From Caldicellulosiruptor morganii (GTDB lineage Bacteria > Bacillota > Thermoanaerobacteria > Caldicellulosiruptorales > Caldicellulosiruptoraceae), in NCBI RefSeq assembly GCF_026810225.1, contig NZ_CP113865.1, positions 535,001 to 599,000 of the forward strand: 64,000 bases of DNA. The letters are read 5' to 3'. The position numbers were made by a program, and so were the translations under genes. Of this stretch, positions 1 to 8,670 are shown piece by piece (the first letter of the stretch is position 1; each line of letters starts with the position of its first letter). The notes under the pieces are model-generated. The model was not told the origin of the DNA. It was given only the letters and a program-made list of their open reading frames with translations, and made no database searches.

Positions 1-1
1 G

Positions 2-1477
2 AAGCTGCTAAGACATTTTCTTGAGTTTCTGGTGGTTGTCCTTATTTTCGTTTCGCTGAGCAGTCAAATCATCAGGGTTTTATTTAAGTTGAAAAATCCA
101 GCACTTGATTATCTTCAGCTTGCTACCCTTTCTTTTGCCATGGTTTTCTTTTCTGTTTTCTACCTAATTAGATATAGCAGTATTTTGAAACAGTATCGAC
201 TTTCAGAAAAGAAACAAAAACTAATTATCAGTAAACTAAAGGCAGAAAAAGAAACTATTGAAAGAGGATATATTAACAGCATTCAGATGACAAAAGAGAT
301 GACAGGTATTGTAAAAAGGCTTATTGATACACAAAAAATGCTCAGACAGAAGAATGAGTGGCTAAAGAGCTTTTTTGAGCTTTCGACAAAAATTTTGAGT
401 CTTTCTGAGGTTTATGAGATAGTTAAACTGGTTGGTAGTTTTGAAGGCGAAAATTTAAAATTTTTACGGATAAGTGTATATTTCAACAATCAGGACGATG
501 AATTAAAACGGTTGTATCACTTTGGGAGGGAAGATGTTGATGAAGAGGTGCTTTTTAAAAAGGCAAAGGAGGATATAAATATTGCGTATAAAGTAGAAGA
601 AAAAGATAATATAATCAAACTTTCAATTCCAATAATTTCGGAAGACAGATGCGAAGGGGTTTGCTTTTATGTGCTGAAGTGCAGTTTTTTGGAAAAGGAA
701 GATATGAGTTACTATGTTAGTATATGTAATTTTATAACAATATCAATTAAAAATTCGATTTATTATTCAGATTTGAAAAAGCAAAAAATAGAACTGGAAA
801 ATTTGTATGAAAAAAGTACATACATGAATGAGAAGCTTAAAGAAACCATCGAAGAGTTGAATAAATCCAAGATTGAGCTTGAGAAGAAAAATGCCGAGAT
901 AGAAAAATTCTTTTATGAGACAATTCTTTGCCTGTCAAAGGCAATAGAGTACAAAGATATGTACACAAAGGGGCACTGTGAACGTGTTCAATCTATAGCT
1001 TTAAAGATTGCAGATGAGCTTGGTCTTACGGAGGATGAGAAGGATGTTTTAAAATTTGCATGTCTTCTTCATGACATTGGAAAGATTGGTATCAAAGAAG
1101 AGATATTGAATAAAAAAGAGCCTCTGCTTCCCCAGGAGTACGAGGAGATAAAAAAGCATCCACTGATTGGTTACAATATTTTGAAAGATCTGGATTTTAT
1201 GCAAAGGATACAGAAGGTTATCCTGCAGCATCATGAAAGGGTAGATGGGAAGGGTTATCCATACGGTTTAAAGGATGATGAGATTGATCTTTTAGCAAAG
1301 ATAATTTCTGTTGCCGATGCGTATGATGCTATGACATCTGACAGACCCTATCGCAAAGCTTTCAGTAAAACTGAGGCGTTGAATGAGCTTCAAAGATGTT
1401 CAGGAAGCCAGTTTGACAGAAATATTGTAAAAAAACTTCTTGATTTAGCACAAAAAGGAATGGTGATGTTTTTATAG
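2..1477 (+). CDS. HD-GYP domain phosphodiesterase, 5' end outside window
   Basis: Probable cyclic-di-GMP phosphodiesterase. The frame is open to the first base of the window, so the gene almost certainly starts upstream; the GTG at 32 lies inside a membrane helix and is an unlikely start. Counting from that GTG, hydrophobic segments lie at about residues 1-12 and 30-47. A coiled coil follows, then a GAF-like stretch (about 110-245), a second coiled coil, and a C-terminal HD-GYP domain. That domain has HCERV, HDIGK (about 347) and HHERxDGxGYP (about 400), the metal and catalytic signature. The membrane anchor plus sensor layout suggests signal-responsive c-di-GMP breakdown; the signal is unknown. 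Confidence 0.88.
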   Translation, partial: KLLRHFLEFLVVVLIFVSLSSQIIRVLFKLKNPALDYLQLATLSFAMVFFSVFYLIRYSSILKQYRLSEKKQKLIISKLKAEKETIERGYINSIQMTKEMTGIVKRLIDTQKMLRQKNEWLKSFFELSTKILSLSEVYEIVKLVGSFEGENLKFLRISVYFNNQDDELKRLYHFGREDVDEEVLFKKAKEDINIAYKVEEKDNIIKLSIPIISEDRCEGVCFYVLKCSFLEKEDMSYYVSICNFITISIKNSIYYSDLKKQKIELENLYEKSTYMNEKLKETIEELNKSKIELEKKNAEIEKFFYETILCLSKAIEYKDMYTKGHCERVQSIALKIADELGLTEDEKDVLKFACLLHDIGKIGIKEEILNKKEPLLPQEYEEIKKHPLIGYNILKDLDFMQRIQKVILQHHERVDGKGYPYGLKDDEIDLLAKIISVADAYDAMTSDRPYRKAFSKTEALNELQRCSGSQFDRNIVKKLLDLAQKGMVMFL

Positions 1478-1540
1478 AAAGATGGTTTTAAGTGTGATAA
1501 AATTATCTGAGATAATGTTAAAATGGAGTTATAATGCGGG

Positions 1541-2125
1541 ATGTACAAAGCAATCCTGGCTATAAAAAATCAAAAGCTGTTTGCTGTTGTGAAAAATACG
1601 TTAACAGAAAATGGATATTCAATTGCAGATACGGCTTTGGACTTTTCTGACTGTCTTAGAAAAATCAGAGTATTAAAACCCGATGTATTGATAATGGAAT
1701 ATGGATTTAGTGTGGGAAGTATGGTTGAAATTATAAATATTCTCAGGGATGACAGGATATGTCCCACTATTATTCTGGCAAACCAGGCTCAGAAATCGAG
1801 TATAGAAAGTGTGATACTTGAGGATGATGAATTCAATGTATTTTTGTACAGTCCATTTAACAGAGGAGCTTTCATATCCTTTGTTGAGACGGTAATTAAA
1901 AGCTGGGTGAAACTCAGAAGATTAGAAGAGCATATAAAAAAACTGCAGGACGATTTGGAGACAAGAAAGCTTGTTGAAAGGGCGAAAGGGATTTTGATGA
2001 AAGAGCTAAAGCTTGATGAGGAACTTGCAATGAGAAGGCTTCAGAAGCTCAGCATGGACCACCAGATGCCTATTAAAGAAGTTGCAAGAAGAATCATAGA
2101 ATGGAAAATGAGCAATAATAAGTAG
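1541..2125 (+). CDS. ANTAR-domain RNA-binding regulator with degenerate receiver domain
   Basis: A 194-residue protein with a receiver-like N-terminus (about 1-125), a short coiled coil and a C-terminal ANTAR domain (about 130-190, with LVERAKGILM and a three-helix pattern). ANTAR proteins bind paired hexaloop hairpins in mRNA leaders and prevent termination, often in nitrogen metabolism genes. At the position where a receiver normally has its phosphorylated Asp (after PDVLIM) this protein has Glu, so it is probably not controlled by ordinary phosphorelay. It lies 63 bp after the HD-GYP gene and 18 bp before the amidotransferase-like gene; the latter fits a nitrogen role, but the target RNA is not in this window. 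Confidence 0.8.
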   Translation: MYKAILAIKNQKLFAVVKNTLTENGYSIADTALDFSDCLRKIRVLKPDVLIMEYGFSVGSMVEIINILRDDRICPTIILANQAQKSSIESVILEDDEFNVFLYSPFNRGAFISFVETVIKSWVKLRRLEEHIKKLQDDLETRKLVERAKGILMKELKLDEELAMRRLQKLSMDHQMPIKEVARRIIEWKMSNNK

Positions 2126-2143
2126 GTTTTTTTAGGAAGAAAG

Positions 2144-2794
2144 ATGAGGGTATTGGTTTTTGGTGGGTTTGATTTCAAAAATTCACAGCTTTATGTTGTG
2201 AGCAGCTACCTGGAAGTATTGCTGAGCTTAGATGCAAAGGTTATTATTTTCCCACTGAGCATTTCTGCAAAGGAGAGGATTGGGGAATACATAAATGATT
2301 GTGACTGTGTACTTTTCTGTGGAGGAGGAGATGTGCACCCCAGGTTTTATGGAAAAGATCCAGAAAGAGGAATAAAAAAGATAAACCCTCTTCGGGATGA
2401 GATAGAGATTGAAGCGATGAAGCTTTCGTACGAGCAAAACAAAAGAGTTCTGGCAATATGCAGAGGTATTCAGGTGATGAATGTTGCTTTTGGTGGAGCA
2501 CTAAAGCAGGACATTGACAGAGAAGGCTATATAAGCCACTTTCAGGACATGGATGGAATGTATGGTTATCACAGGGTAGAAATTAGAGGGAAAATCTTGA
2601 AAGATATTTTTGGATGCGAAGAGATTTTGGTCAACTCATTTCATCATCAGGCAATTGATATTAAAGCTTCAGATTTTTCGGTTGAGGCTGTGGCAAAGGA
2701 CGGTGTAATAGAGGCTATCTCAAGAGATGACAGAGACTTTTTTGTGGGCGTGCAGTGGCATCCTGAACTTATGTACATTCGGGATTGTTTGTAA
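2144..2794 (+). CDS. Peptidase C26 / gamma-glutamyl hydrolase-type class I amidotransferase
   Basis: A 216-residue class-I glutamine amidotransferase-fold hydrolase of the C26 family, which includes gamma-glutamyl-GABA hydrolase PuuD. The nucleophile elbow AICRGIQ (Cys near residue 105) and the C-terminal GVQWHPE (His-Glu) complete the triad, and the CGGGDV loop is typical. Family members cleave gamma-glutamyl amides to give glutamate. The ribosome binding site AGGAAGAAAG precedes ATG 2144. The position directly behind an ANTAR regulator suggests glutamine/polyamine nitrogen metabolism (inference). The exact substrate cannot be read from sequence. Confidence 0.82.
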   Translation: MRVLVFGGFDFKNSQLYVVSSYLEVLLSLDAKVIIFPLSISAKERIGEYINDCDCVLFCGGGDVHPRFYGKDPERGIKKINPLRDEIEIEAMKLSYEQNKRVLAICRGIQVMNVAFGGALKQDIDREGYISHFQDMDGMYGYHRVEIRGKILKDIFGCEEILVNSFHHQAIDIKASDFSVEAVAKDGVIEAISRDDRDFFVGVQWHPELMYIRDCL

Positions 2795-2834
2795 TTTGAA
2801 CTTTTCAAAAGATTTGTTGGAGAGTGAGCAGAAA

Positions 2835-3617
2835 ATGAATTTTCAGAAGGTTTCAGAAGTTCTGCTTAAATACAGCGGAAAAATAATATACTCTATTGCT
2901 ATAATAATAGCTGGGTTTGTTATTTTGAAAGTTGCAAACAGAATGCTTGAAAGGTGGAAAAATAGAGAGAAAAGCACGGTGATTCCATTCAATCAAAAAC
3001 GAATAGACACTCTTGCGGCACTTTTTAAGAGTATTGTAAAATACACTATATACTTTATTGTTATTGTACTCATACTTGAAAATTTTAACATATCAATCAA
3101 GACAATACTTGCAGTTGCCGGAATTGGAGGTTTGGCAATAGGTTTTGGTGCACAGAGTCTTATCCGTGATGTTATAGCAGGGCTTTTTCTGATAATTGAA
3201 GATCAGCTATCTGTTGGTGACTATGTGACAATTGACGGACGAAGTGGGACTGTTAAGGAGATGGGGATTAAAACCATCAAGATTCAGGATTTCAACGGCT
3301 CAATCCATATTATACCAAATGGTTCAATAGGTGCTATCACAAACTGGTCAAGGCATAATTCAAAAGCAATTGTTGATGTGAAGTTAAATACAAAAATGAA
3401 CTATGACGAGGTTTCTCAGAAACTAAAAGAGGTATTTGAAGAGATTGAAAAAGAGTTTAAAGATGACATTGTAACCCCACCTCAGATTCTGGGCATTGTT
3501 GATACTAACTGGATAGAGTATACCCTGAGAATAGTAACAGAGACAAAGCCTTTAAAGCACTGGGATGTTGAAAGAGAAATGAGAAAGAAGATTATAGAAA
3601 AGCTATTTTTAAACTGA
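2835..3617 (+). CDS. MscS-family small-conductance mechanosensitive channel
   Basis: A 260-residue membrane protein of the MscS family that opens under membrane tension to release solutes. Helices lie near residues 15-33 and 65-85. The pore-lining helix is rich in Gly and Ala (VAGIGGLAIGFGAQSLIRD), followed by the beta domain (GDYVTIDGRSGTV) and a cytoplasmic alpha-beta domain. The frame extends upstream to 2727 inside the previous gene. ATG 2835 is preferred because GGAGAG lies about 12 bases upstream and the protein then begins like other short YkuT/MscS members. Confidence 0.88.
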   Translation: MNFQKVSEVLLKYSGKIIYSIAIIIAGFVILKVANRMLERWKNREKSTVIPFNQKRIDTLAALFKSIVKYTIYFIVIVLILENFNISIKTILAVAGIGGLAIGFGAQSLIRDVIAGLFLIIEDQLSVGDYVTIDGRSGTVKEMGIKTIKIQDFNGSIHIIPNGSIGAITNWSRHNSKAIVDVKLNTKMNYDEVSQKLKEVFEEIEKEFKDDIVTPPQILGIVDTNWIEYTLRIVTETKPLKHWDVEREMRKKIIEKLFLN

Positions 3618-3665
3618 TTTTTGTTGTTTTAACATAAACTTTCGGAAAGGGGAATAGCAGGGAAG

Positions 3666-5384
3666 ATGAAAGTGTCTGAGCTTTTCATGCCGACAATGAA
3701 GGAAACACCTTCTGATGCTGAGATAGAGTCACATAAACTTATGCTTCGCTCAGGTTTTATGAGGCAGCTCTCATCGGGTATTTATGTATACCTTCCGCTT
3801 GGATACAGAGTTTTGAGAAAGATTGAAAATATTGTCCGTGAAGAGATGGACAGAAGCGGTGCTCAGGAAGTTCACATGTCAGCTCTTATGCCCAGGGAGC
3901 TGTGGGAAGAGTCGGGCAGGTGGGCAGTTTTCGGACCGGAGATGTTCAGGATAAAAGACAGAAATGAAAGAGAGTACTGCTTAGGACCTACCCATGAAGA
4001 GGCTTTCACTTACATTGTCAGAAATGAGATTACATCATACAGGGATCTGCCAAAGATACTGTACCAGATACAGACAAAGTTCAGAGATGAGAGAAGACCA
4101 AGGTTTGGTGTTATGCGATGTAGGGAGTTTACAATGAAAGATGCATATTCTTTTGACATAGATGAAAAAGGCCTGGATATATCTTATAGAAAGATGTACG
4201 ATGCATATGTGAGAATCTTCAAAAGGTGCGGGCTTGATGTAAAGATTGTTGAGGCAGACACCGGTGCAATGGGTGGAGCAAGCTCACATGAGTTCATGGT
4301 GCCATCTTCTGTCGGTGAGGCTGAGATTGCTTACTGCAAGGCGTGTGGCTATGCGGCAAACCTGGAAAAGGCAGAGTGTCTGGATGAGCCTTTTGAAACT
4401 GCTGAAAAGATGGAGCAGATTCAAGAGGTCTTTACACCGGATGTCAGGACAATTGAAGAGCTTGTGAGCTTTCTTGGGATAGAAGCAAAAAGGTTTGTAA
4501 AGACAATGATATACAGAGCAGATGATAGATTTGTTGCTGTTTTGGTCAGGGGCGACAGAGAAGTCAATGAGACAAAGCTCAAAAACCTTTTGAAGGTGAC
4601 AGAGCTTGAGCTGGCAGGTGCTGAGGATGTTGAGAGAATAACAGGTGCAAAGGTTGGGTTTGCAGGACCTGTTGGACTTTCAATTGATGTGTATGCCGAC
4701 AATGAAGTAAAATATCTTAAAAACTTTGTGGTGGGTGCAAACAAAACAAATTATCATCTTAAAAATGTCAATCTCAATGATTTTGAGGTCAAACAGTTTG
4801 CTGATTTGAGAAACATAACACCCGATGATTTGTGTCCAAAGTGTCGCTCTCAAAAAGTGACAATTGAAAGGGGAATTGAGGTAGGGCATATATTCAAGCT
4901 TGGCACAAAGTACACAGAAGCTTTTAACTGCGTATATACAGACGAAAAAGGCGAGAAGAAGCTTATGATTATGGGCTGTTATGGGATTGGAATCAACAGG
5001 ACTGCTGCTGCTATAATTGAGCAGATGCATGATGAAGACGGGATAATCTGGCCAATCACAGTTGCACCTTACGAGGTGATTGTGGTGCCTGTAAATGTGA
5101 AAGATCAGCAGCAAAGCAGTGTGGCATTTGAAATTTATAAAGCTTTGCAGCAGGAAGGCGTTGAGGTGCTGATTGACGACAGAGACGAAAGAGCCGGTGT
5201 TAAGTTCAAGGATGCAGACCTTATAGGGATTCCTTTTAAAGTAACAGTTGGCAAGAAGGTAACAGAAGGGAAGATAGAGGTCAGAAACAGAAGGACAAAA
5301 GAAGTGGTTGAGATTGATATGGAAAATGCAGTTGAGGCTATTGTAAATCTAATAAAAAAGGAAAAGGCACAGTATGAAGTTTAA
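3666..5384 (+). CDS. proS: Prolyl-tRNA synthetase, bacterial type with editing domain
   Basis: A 572-residue class II aminoacyl-tRNA synthetase that charges tRNA-Pro. The catalytic core includes motif 1, motif 2 ([25 protein letters not shown] region, about 135-160) and motif 3 ([11 protein letters not shown], about 440). The insertion between motifs 2 and 3 (about 225-400) is the INS editing domain that deacylates Ala-tRNA-Pro. The C-terminal anticodon-binding domain has [14 protein letters not shown]. Length matches the usual bacterial form. GGAAAGGGGAATAG precedes ATG 3666, and a strong terminator follows, so this is the last gene of its unit. Confidence 0.97.
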   Translation: MKVSELFMPTMKETPSDAEIESHKLMLRSGFMRQLSSGIYVYLPLGYRVLRKIENIVREEMDRSGAQEVHMSALMPRELWEESGRWAVFGPEMFRIKDRNEREYCLGPTHEEAFTYIVRNEITSYRDLPKILYQIQTKFRDERRPRFGVMRCREFTMKDAYSFDIDEKGLDISYRKMYDAYVRIFKRCGLDVKIVEADTGAMGGASSHEFMVPSSVGEAEIAYCKACGYAANLEKAECLDEPFETAEKMEQIQEVFTPDVRTIEELVSFLGIEAKRFVKTMIYRADDRFVAVLVRGDREVNETKLKNLLKVTELELAGAEDVERITGAKVGFAGPVGLSIDVYADNEVKYLKNFVVGANKTNYHLKNVNLNDFEVKQFADLRNITPDDLCPKCRSQKVTIERGIEVGHIFKLGTKYTEAFNCVYTDEKGEKKLMIMGCYGIGINRTAAAIIEQMHDEDGIIWPITVAPYEVIVVPVNVKDQQQSSVAFEIYKALQQEGVEVLIDDRDERAGVKFKDADLIGIPFKVTVGKKVTEGKIEVRNRRTKEVVEIDMENAVEAIVNLIKKEKAQYEV

Positions 5385-5410
5385 ATTGCAAACCATTTTG
5401 TCCTGGCTTT

Positions 5411-5456
5411 AAAAGGAGCATTGAGATGGCTTTTTTCAATGCTCCTTTTATTTTTG
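5411..5456 (+). terminator. Rho-independent terminator after proS
   Basis: Perfect 14-bp stem, 5411-5424 with 5436-5449 (AAAAGGAGCATTGA arm), followed by a T-rich tail. It ends the proS unit. Confidence 0.9.
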
Positions 5457-5490
5457 GGAGAGATAAAAAAATAAACAGGAGGTATAAAAA

Positions 5491-6117
5491 ATGAGAATAA
5501 TTGATGTCACCCTTGAAATTTCTAATGAGATGGTATCATTTCCGGGCGACCCGAGGGTTGAAATAGCAAAGGTTCTGGATATTAAAAAAGGAGATATTGC
5601 CACTGTGTCCAAACTCATGCTTTCTTCCCACACTGCAACCCATATTGATGCTCCGGCTCATTTTATAAAAGATGGGCTTACTGTTGACAGGCTCCTGCTT
5701 GAAAACCTCATGGGAAAAGTAAAGGTTATTGATGCTATTGATGAAGACAGGATAAATAGAGAATTTCTGTCCAAAAAAGAAATAGGAGATGCAAAAGCAG
5801 TGTTTTTTAAAACAAGAAATTCGCAGTATTTGCATTCGAAAAGTTTTTACCACAGCTATGTGAGTCTGTCACTTGATGCAGCTGAATATTTGATTGAAAA
5901 AGGTGTGAAGGTGGTTGGTATAGATTATCTTTCGATTGAGGAGTACGCATCTGTGGACTATCCTGTCCACAAAACATTGCTTTCAAGGGAAGTTGTAATT
6001 GTTGAAGGGCTAAATCTTTTGAATGTCTCCGAAGGTGAATATAGCTTTGTTGCGCTTCCGTTGAAAATAAAAGGCTGTGACGGCGCACCTGCAAGAGTTG
6101 TTCTGATAGAAGAGTAA
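5491..6117 (+). CDS. Cyclase-family metal-dependent hydrolase (kynurenine formamidase-like)
   Basis: A 208-residue protein of the cyclase/KynB-like fold. The metal-binding signature is near residues 48-60 (SSHTATHIDAPAHF), and the C-terminus carries the family's GCDGAPARVVL. Members hydrolyse aryl formamides, isatin or related cyclic amides. No tryptophan-degradation genes are nearby, so the substrate is unknown and kynurenine formamidase should not be assumed. AGGAGG lies 8 bases before ATG 5491. The gene is bracketed by terminators at 5411 and 6132, so it is probably monocistronic. Confidence 0.8.
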   Translation: MRIIDVTLEISNEMVSFPGDPRVEIAKVLDIKKGDIATVSKLMLSSHTATHIDAPAHFIKDGLTVDRLLLENLMGKVKVIDAIDEDRINREFLSKKEIGDAKAVFFKTRNSQYLHSKSFYHSYVSLSLDAAEYLIEKGVKVVGIDYLSIEEYASVDYPVHKTLLSREVVIVEGLNLLNVSEGEYSFVALPLKIKGCDGAPARVVLIEE

Positions 6118-6131
6118 ACTTTTATTGTTTT

Positions 6132-6178
6132 AAAAGAGCGCTGTGCTGGTTAAATAAATAATAAGGCGCTCTTTTTAT
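6132..6178 (+). terminator. Rho-independent terminator after the cyclase-family gene
   Basis: Stem AAAAGAGCGC (6132-6141) with GCGCTCTTTT (6166-6175), a 24-base loop, then a T-rich stretch. Confidence 0.8.
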
Positions 6179-6205
6179 TTTATATAAAAGAGGAAGAAGG
6201 AGTGA

Positions 6206-6841
6206 ATGTACAGGGTGCTTTTTAAAAACAGGTTTGAAGCAGGAAAGAAGCTTGCAGGAAAACTTGTTCAGTTTAAGGAAAGAGAAGATGTAATTTTGTT
6301 TGCTGTACCAAAAGGCGGAGTTGTGGTTGCAAAGGCAATCTCTGATATATTAAAAGTGCCATTTGACATTGTTCTGGCAAAGAAGATTGGTGCACCTTTT
6401 AACAGTGAGTTTGCCATTGCAGCGGTGGATATAACTGGCGATGTGGTTGTAAATCAAGATAATGCTGAATACTTAATGGTTAGCAAAGAATACATTGAGC
6501 ACCAAAAAATAAGAGTTTTAGATACCTTGAGAAAACAGCTTGTCAAATACAGGGGAAGTGTTGACTATGAAACTTTGTTGAACAGAGTTGCTATAATAGT
6601 TGACGATGGTATAGCAACAGGTGCAACCACAAAAGCGTGTATAAGATTTCTTTCAAAGTTAAACCCCAGGCAGATTTATATTGCAACCCCGGTGATTGCT
6701 CCCTCAACCTTAAAAGAACTTGAGAAGGACTGCGATGGTGTATTTTATCTTATCAGCAGTGAACCGTTCTGGGCGGTTGGACAGTTTTATGTGGATTTTT
6801 CGGATGTTTCAGATGAAGAGGTCCAGAAACTGTTGAATTAG
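6206..6841 (+). CDS. Phosphoribosyltransferase-fold protein
   Basis: A 211-residue type I phosphoribosyltransferase fold. The PRPP-binding loop is VDDGIATGATT (about 132-142), and the N-terminal FAVPKGGVVVAKAI is typical of the ComF/PRTase-like group often annotated simply as phosphoribosyltransferase. The nucleobase substrate is not predictable. AGGAAGAAGGAG precedes ATG 6206. Alone between terminator 6132 and promoter 6875, it gives no operon context. Confidence 0.8.
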   Translation: MYRVLFKNRFEAGKKLAGKLVQFKEREDVILFAVPKGGVVVAKAISDILKVPFDIVLAKKIGAPFNSEFAIAAVDITGDVVVNQDNAEYLMVSKEYIEHQKIRVLDTLRKQLVKYRGSVDYETLLNRVAIIVDDGIATGATTKACIRFLSKLNPRQIYIATPVIAPSTLKELEKDCDGVFYLISSEPFWAVGQFYVDFSDVSDEEVQKLLN

Positions 6842-6874
6842 AAAAAATTTTTAAGCTGTGTGTGCACAAAATTG

Positions 6875-6904
6875 TTAACATAAAGGTTATTTTTGTGGTA
6901 TCAT
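6875..6904 (+). promoter_or_regulatory. Sigma-A promoter for the HTH/dehydrogenase-like pair
   Basis: TTAACA (6875-6880), 18-base spacer, TATCAT (6899-6904) with an upstream TG (extended -10). About 50 bases before the CDS at 6955. Confidence 0.65.
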
Positions 6905-6954
6905 AGAAGAAGAACAAGCAGAAGAATTGTTGCAGGTTTTGAGTGTGATGGGAT

Positions 6955-7479
6955 ATGGATTTTTACAGGGTGGGCGATAAGGTTATTAGCCTTCAGAAGA
7001 TAATTGATGAGGTTAGAAAGATTCTTGATTTGCGTCAGAAAGGCTTTTCGCAGATAGAGGTTGCTGAAAAGCTGAAGGTTGACAGGTCTTTTATTTCAAA
7101 GCTTGAAGGACTGGGTGAGGTCAGAAAAGGAAAAAACATAGCAGCAATAGGTTTTCCTGTAAAGAATAAAAAAGAGGTTGAAGAGGTTTTGCAAAGCTAT
7201 GGAATTAGCTACTATCTTTTGATGACAGAAGAGGAGAGGAATAACTTTATAAACTCCCTTTCTGCAGCACAGCTTCTTAACATTATGGGAGAGTATATAA
7301 ACAACTTTAAAAACTTTGACATTGTAATTGCAATGGGTTCAGATTTCAGACTCAACTGGTTCAAGGCGTTTTTGGATTGCGAGGTAATTACAATTCCGCT
7401 TGGAAAATCTCCGCTAAAACACGATGTTGAGGTGGATATAGAGGCTCTTAAAAATATTTTGGATACAATCACTCAGTAG
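6955..7479 (+). CDS. Helix-turn-helix protein of unknown function
   Basis: A 174-residue protein with an N-terminal helix-turn-helix (about 27-55, GFSQIEVAEKLKVDRSFISKL) followed by a conserved alpha-beta domain of no recognised function (IAAIGFPV, then IVIAMGSDFRLNWF). ATG 6955 overlaps several possible starts (TTG, GTG and ATG just upstream), none with a clear advantage. It is 17 bp upstream of the quinate-5-dehydrogenase-like gene, so the two are co-transcribed and may act together. Autoregulation is possible, but no operator is obvious. Confidence 0.7.
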   Translation: MDFYRVGDKVISLQKIIDEVRKILDLRQKGFSQIEVAEKLKVDRSFISKLEGLGEVRKGKNIAAIGFPVKNKKEVEEVLQSYGISYYLLMTEEERNNFINSLSAAQLLNIMGEYINNFKNFDIVIAMGSDFRLNWFKAFLDCEVITIPLGKSPLKHDVEVDIEALKNILDTITQ

Positions 7480-7496
7480 AAAAGAGGCGAGGGCTT

Positions 7497-8411
7497 TTGG
7501 TAAAAAGGGTTGTGAGTGTGAGCATTGGTTCGAGTAAAAGGAATCATAAGGTTTATGCCAGAATCAAGGGAATTGATTTTGAGATAGAGAGAATAGGAAC
7601 AGACGGCAGTATAGAAAAGGCAATAGAGATTATAAAAAGCTTAGATGGAAAAGTTGATGCATTTGGAATGGGCGGAATTGACATTGTACTTTATGGTGGC
7701 GGGAAAAACTATGTTATAAAAAAAGCTCTTCCTATAAAAAATGCTGCACAAAAAACACCACTTGTTGATGGCACAGGTGTAAAAAATACCTTTGAAAAAT
7801 GGGTGATAAAATATCTTCAAAAGAACAATGTAATAGATTTTAAGGACAGGACCGCTCTTGTTGTATGTGCACTTGACAGATACAAGCTTGCAGAAGGACT
7901 CTATGAAGCAGGTTGCAAATTGCTTCTTGGTGATGCGCTTTTTGCACTTGGCATTCCTTTTATGATAAAAAGTCTTAAGACTTTTTACTACCTTGCTGCA
8001 TTGCTTGTTCCATTTATCATAAAACTTCCATTTGAGATGCTTTATCCCAATGATGATAGGAAAGAAGAAAATCCCAAAAAGCTGCAAAAATACTGGAAGT
8101 ACTATAAAATTGCTGATATTATAGCGGGCGATTATAAGTATATTCAAAAATATATGCCAGATAATCTGGAAAATAAGATAATAATTACTAATACCATTAC
8201 AAAAGAGGATGTTGAAGATTTAAAAGCAAGAAAGCTAAAAATGCTTGTTACAACAACCCCTGAGTTTGATGGAAGGTCGTTTGGCACAAATGTTGTTGAA
8301 GCGATACTGGTGGCTCTGACTGGCAAACGACTGGAAGAAATGAGTGAGCAGGAGATAGAAGAACTTATAAAAGAGATTGATTTTAAGCCAAGAGTAGAAA
8401 TATTCTATTGA
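7497..8411 (+). CDS. Conserved protein usually labelled quinate 5-dehydrogenase (function doubtful)
   Basis: A 304-residue protein starting at TTG 7497 (GAGGCGAGGGC upstream). I associate this family with the database label quinate 5-dehydrogenase in clostridia, but no shikimate-pathway gene is near. The Gly-rich stretches seen (FGMGGIDIVLYGGG near 57-70; LLGDALFALGIPF near 142) are not a clear Rossmann motif. Two hydrophobic stretches follow 142 (to about 180) and may be buried or membrane-associated. The HTH gene immediately upstream is its only partner. Treat as conserved, function unknown. Confidence 0.6.
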   Translation: MVKRVVSVSIGSSKRNHKVYARIKGIDFEIERIGTDGSIEKAIEIIKSLDGKVDAFGMGGIDIVLYGGGKNYVIKKALPIKNAAQKTPLVDGTGVKNTFEKWVIKYLQKNNVIDFKDRTALVVCALDRYKLAEGLYEAGCKLLLGDALFALGIPFMIKSLKTFYYLAALLVPFIIKLPFEMLYPNDDRKEENPKKLQKYWKYYKIADIIAGDYKYIQKYMPDNLENKIIITNTITKEDVEDLKARKLKMLVTTTPEFDGRSFGTNVVEAILVALTGKRLEEMSEQEIEELIKEIDFKPRVEIFY

Positions 8412-8424
8412 TGAAAGAGTATAT

Positions 8425-8453
8425 TTACAAAAGATTTTTTTGATGTTAAAATA
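8425..8453 (+). promoter_or_regulatory. Sigma-A promoter of the NiCo riboswitch transcript
   Basis: TTTACA (8425-8430), 17-base spacer, TAAAAT (8448-8453); five of six bases match consensus in each box. It starts just before the structured leader. Confidence 0.75.
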
Positions 8454-8475
8454 GAGTTCAAAATAAGTTAATAAA

Positions 8476-8606
8476 AAAGTGGTGGTCAGAAAAGAGCAAA
8501 AGAAATTTGCTCTTTTCGGGCCTGAGTGCAATCAGGCAGCAGGAGTCAAAAATCCTGCGGGACCCATGTTTTTGTCAAAACATGAGTCTTCGCAGGATTT
8601 TTTTAT
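8476..8606 (+). ncRNA. NiCo (czcD-type) riboswitch with transcription terminator
   Basis: Structured leader before a cation diffusion facilitator gene. Helices readable directly: AAAAGAGCAAA/TTTGCTCTTTT (8491-8517), GCCTGA/TCAGGC (8521-8538), GCAGGA/TCCTGC (8540-8559) and CATGTTTT/AAAACATG (8566-8585). The GGGACCCATG segment and the repeated CAGGCAGC-type junction fit my memory of the Ni/Co-sensing NiCo class. AATCCTGCG (8552-8560) can pair instead with CGCAGGATT (8592-8600), followed by seven T: a terminator exclusive with the GCAGGA/TCCTGC helix. The expected mechanism is metal binding stabilising the aptamer and permitting read-through into the exporter gene. Confidence 0.82.
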
Positions 8607-8652
8607 ATTTTCAAAGAATCTCTTTTCCAAGCCTTAACAGAAAGGAGTTTGT

Positions 8653-8670
8653 ATGAAATCCTATGGATAA
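8653..8670 (+). promoter_or_regulatory. Five-codon leader ORF overlapping the CDF start
   Basis: The best ribosome binding site (AAAGGAG, 8641-8647) is spaced for ATG 8653, which opens a five-codon frame (MKSYG) ending at 8670. The long gene begins at ATG 8663 inside it. This suggests coupling or reinitiation; it could also be chance. Confidence 0.4.

Noticed and set aside
7641..8147. 168-residue minus-strand ORF opposite the dehydrogenase-like gene
   Set aside because: Shadow frame; the plus-strand gene has promoter, ribosome binding site and family similarity.
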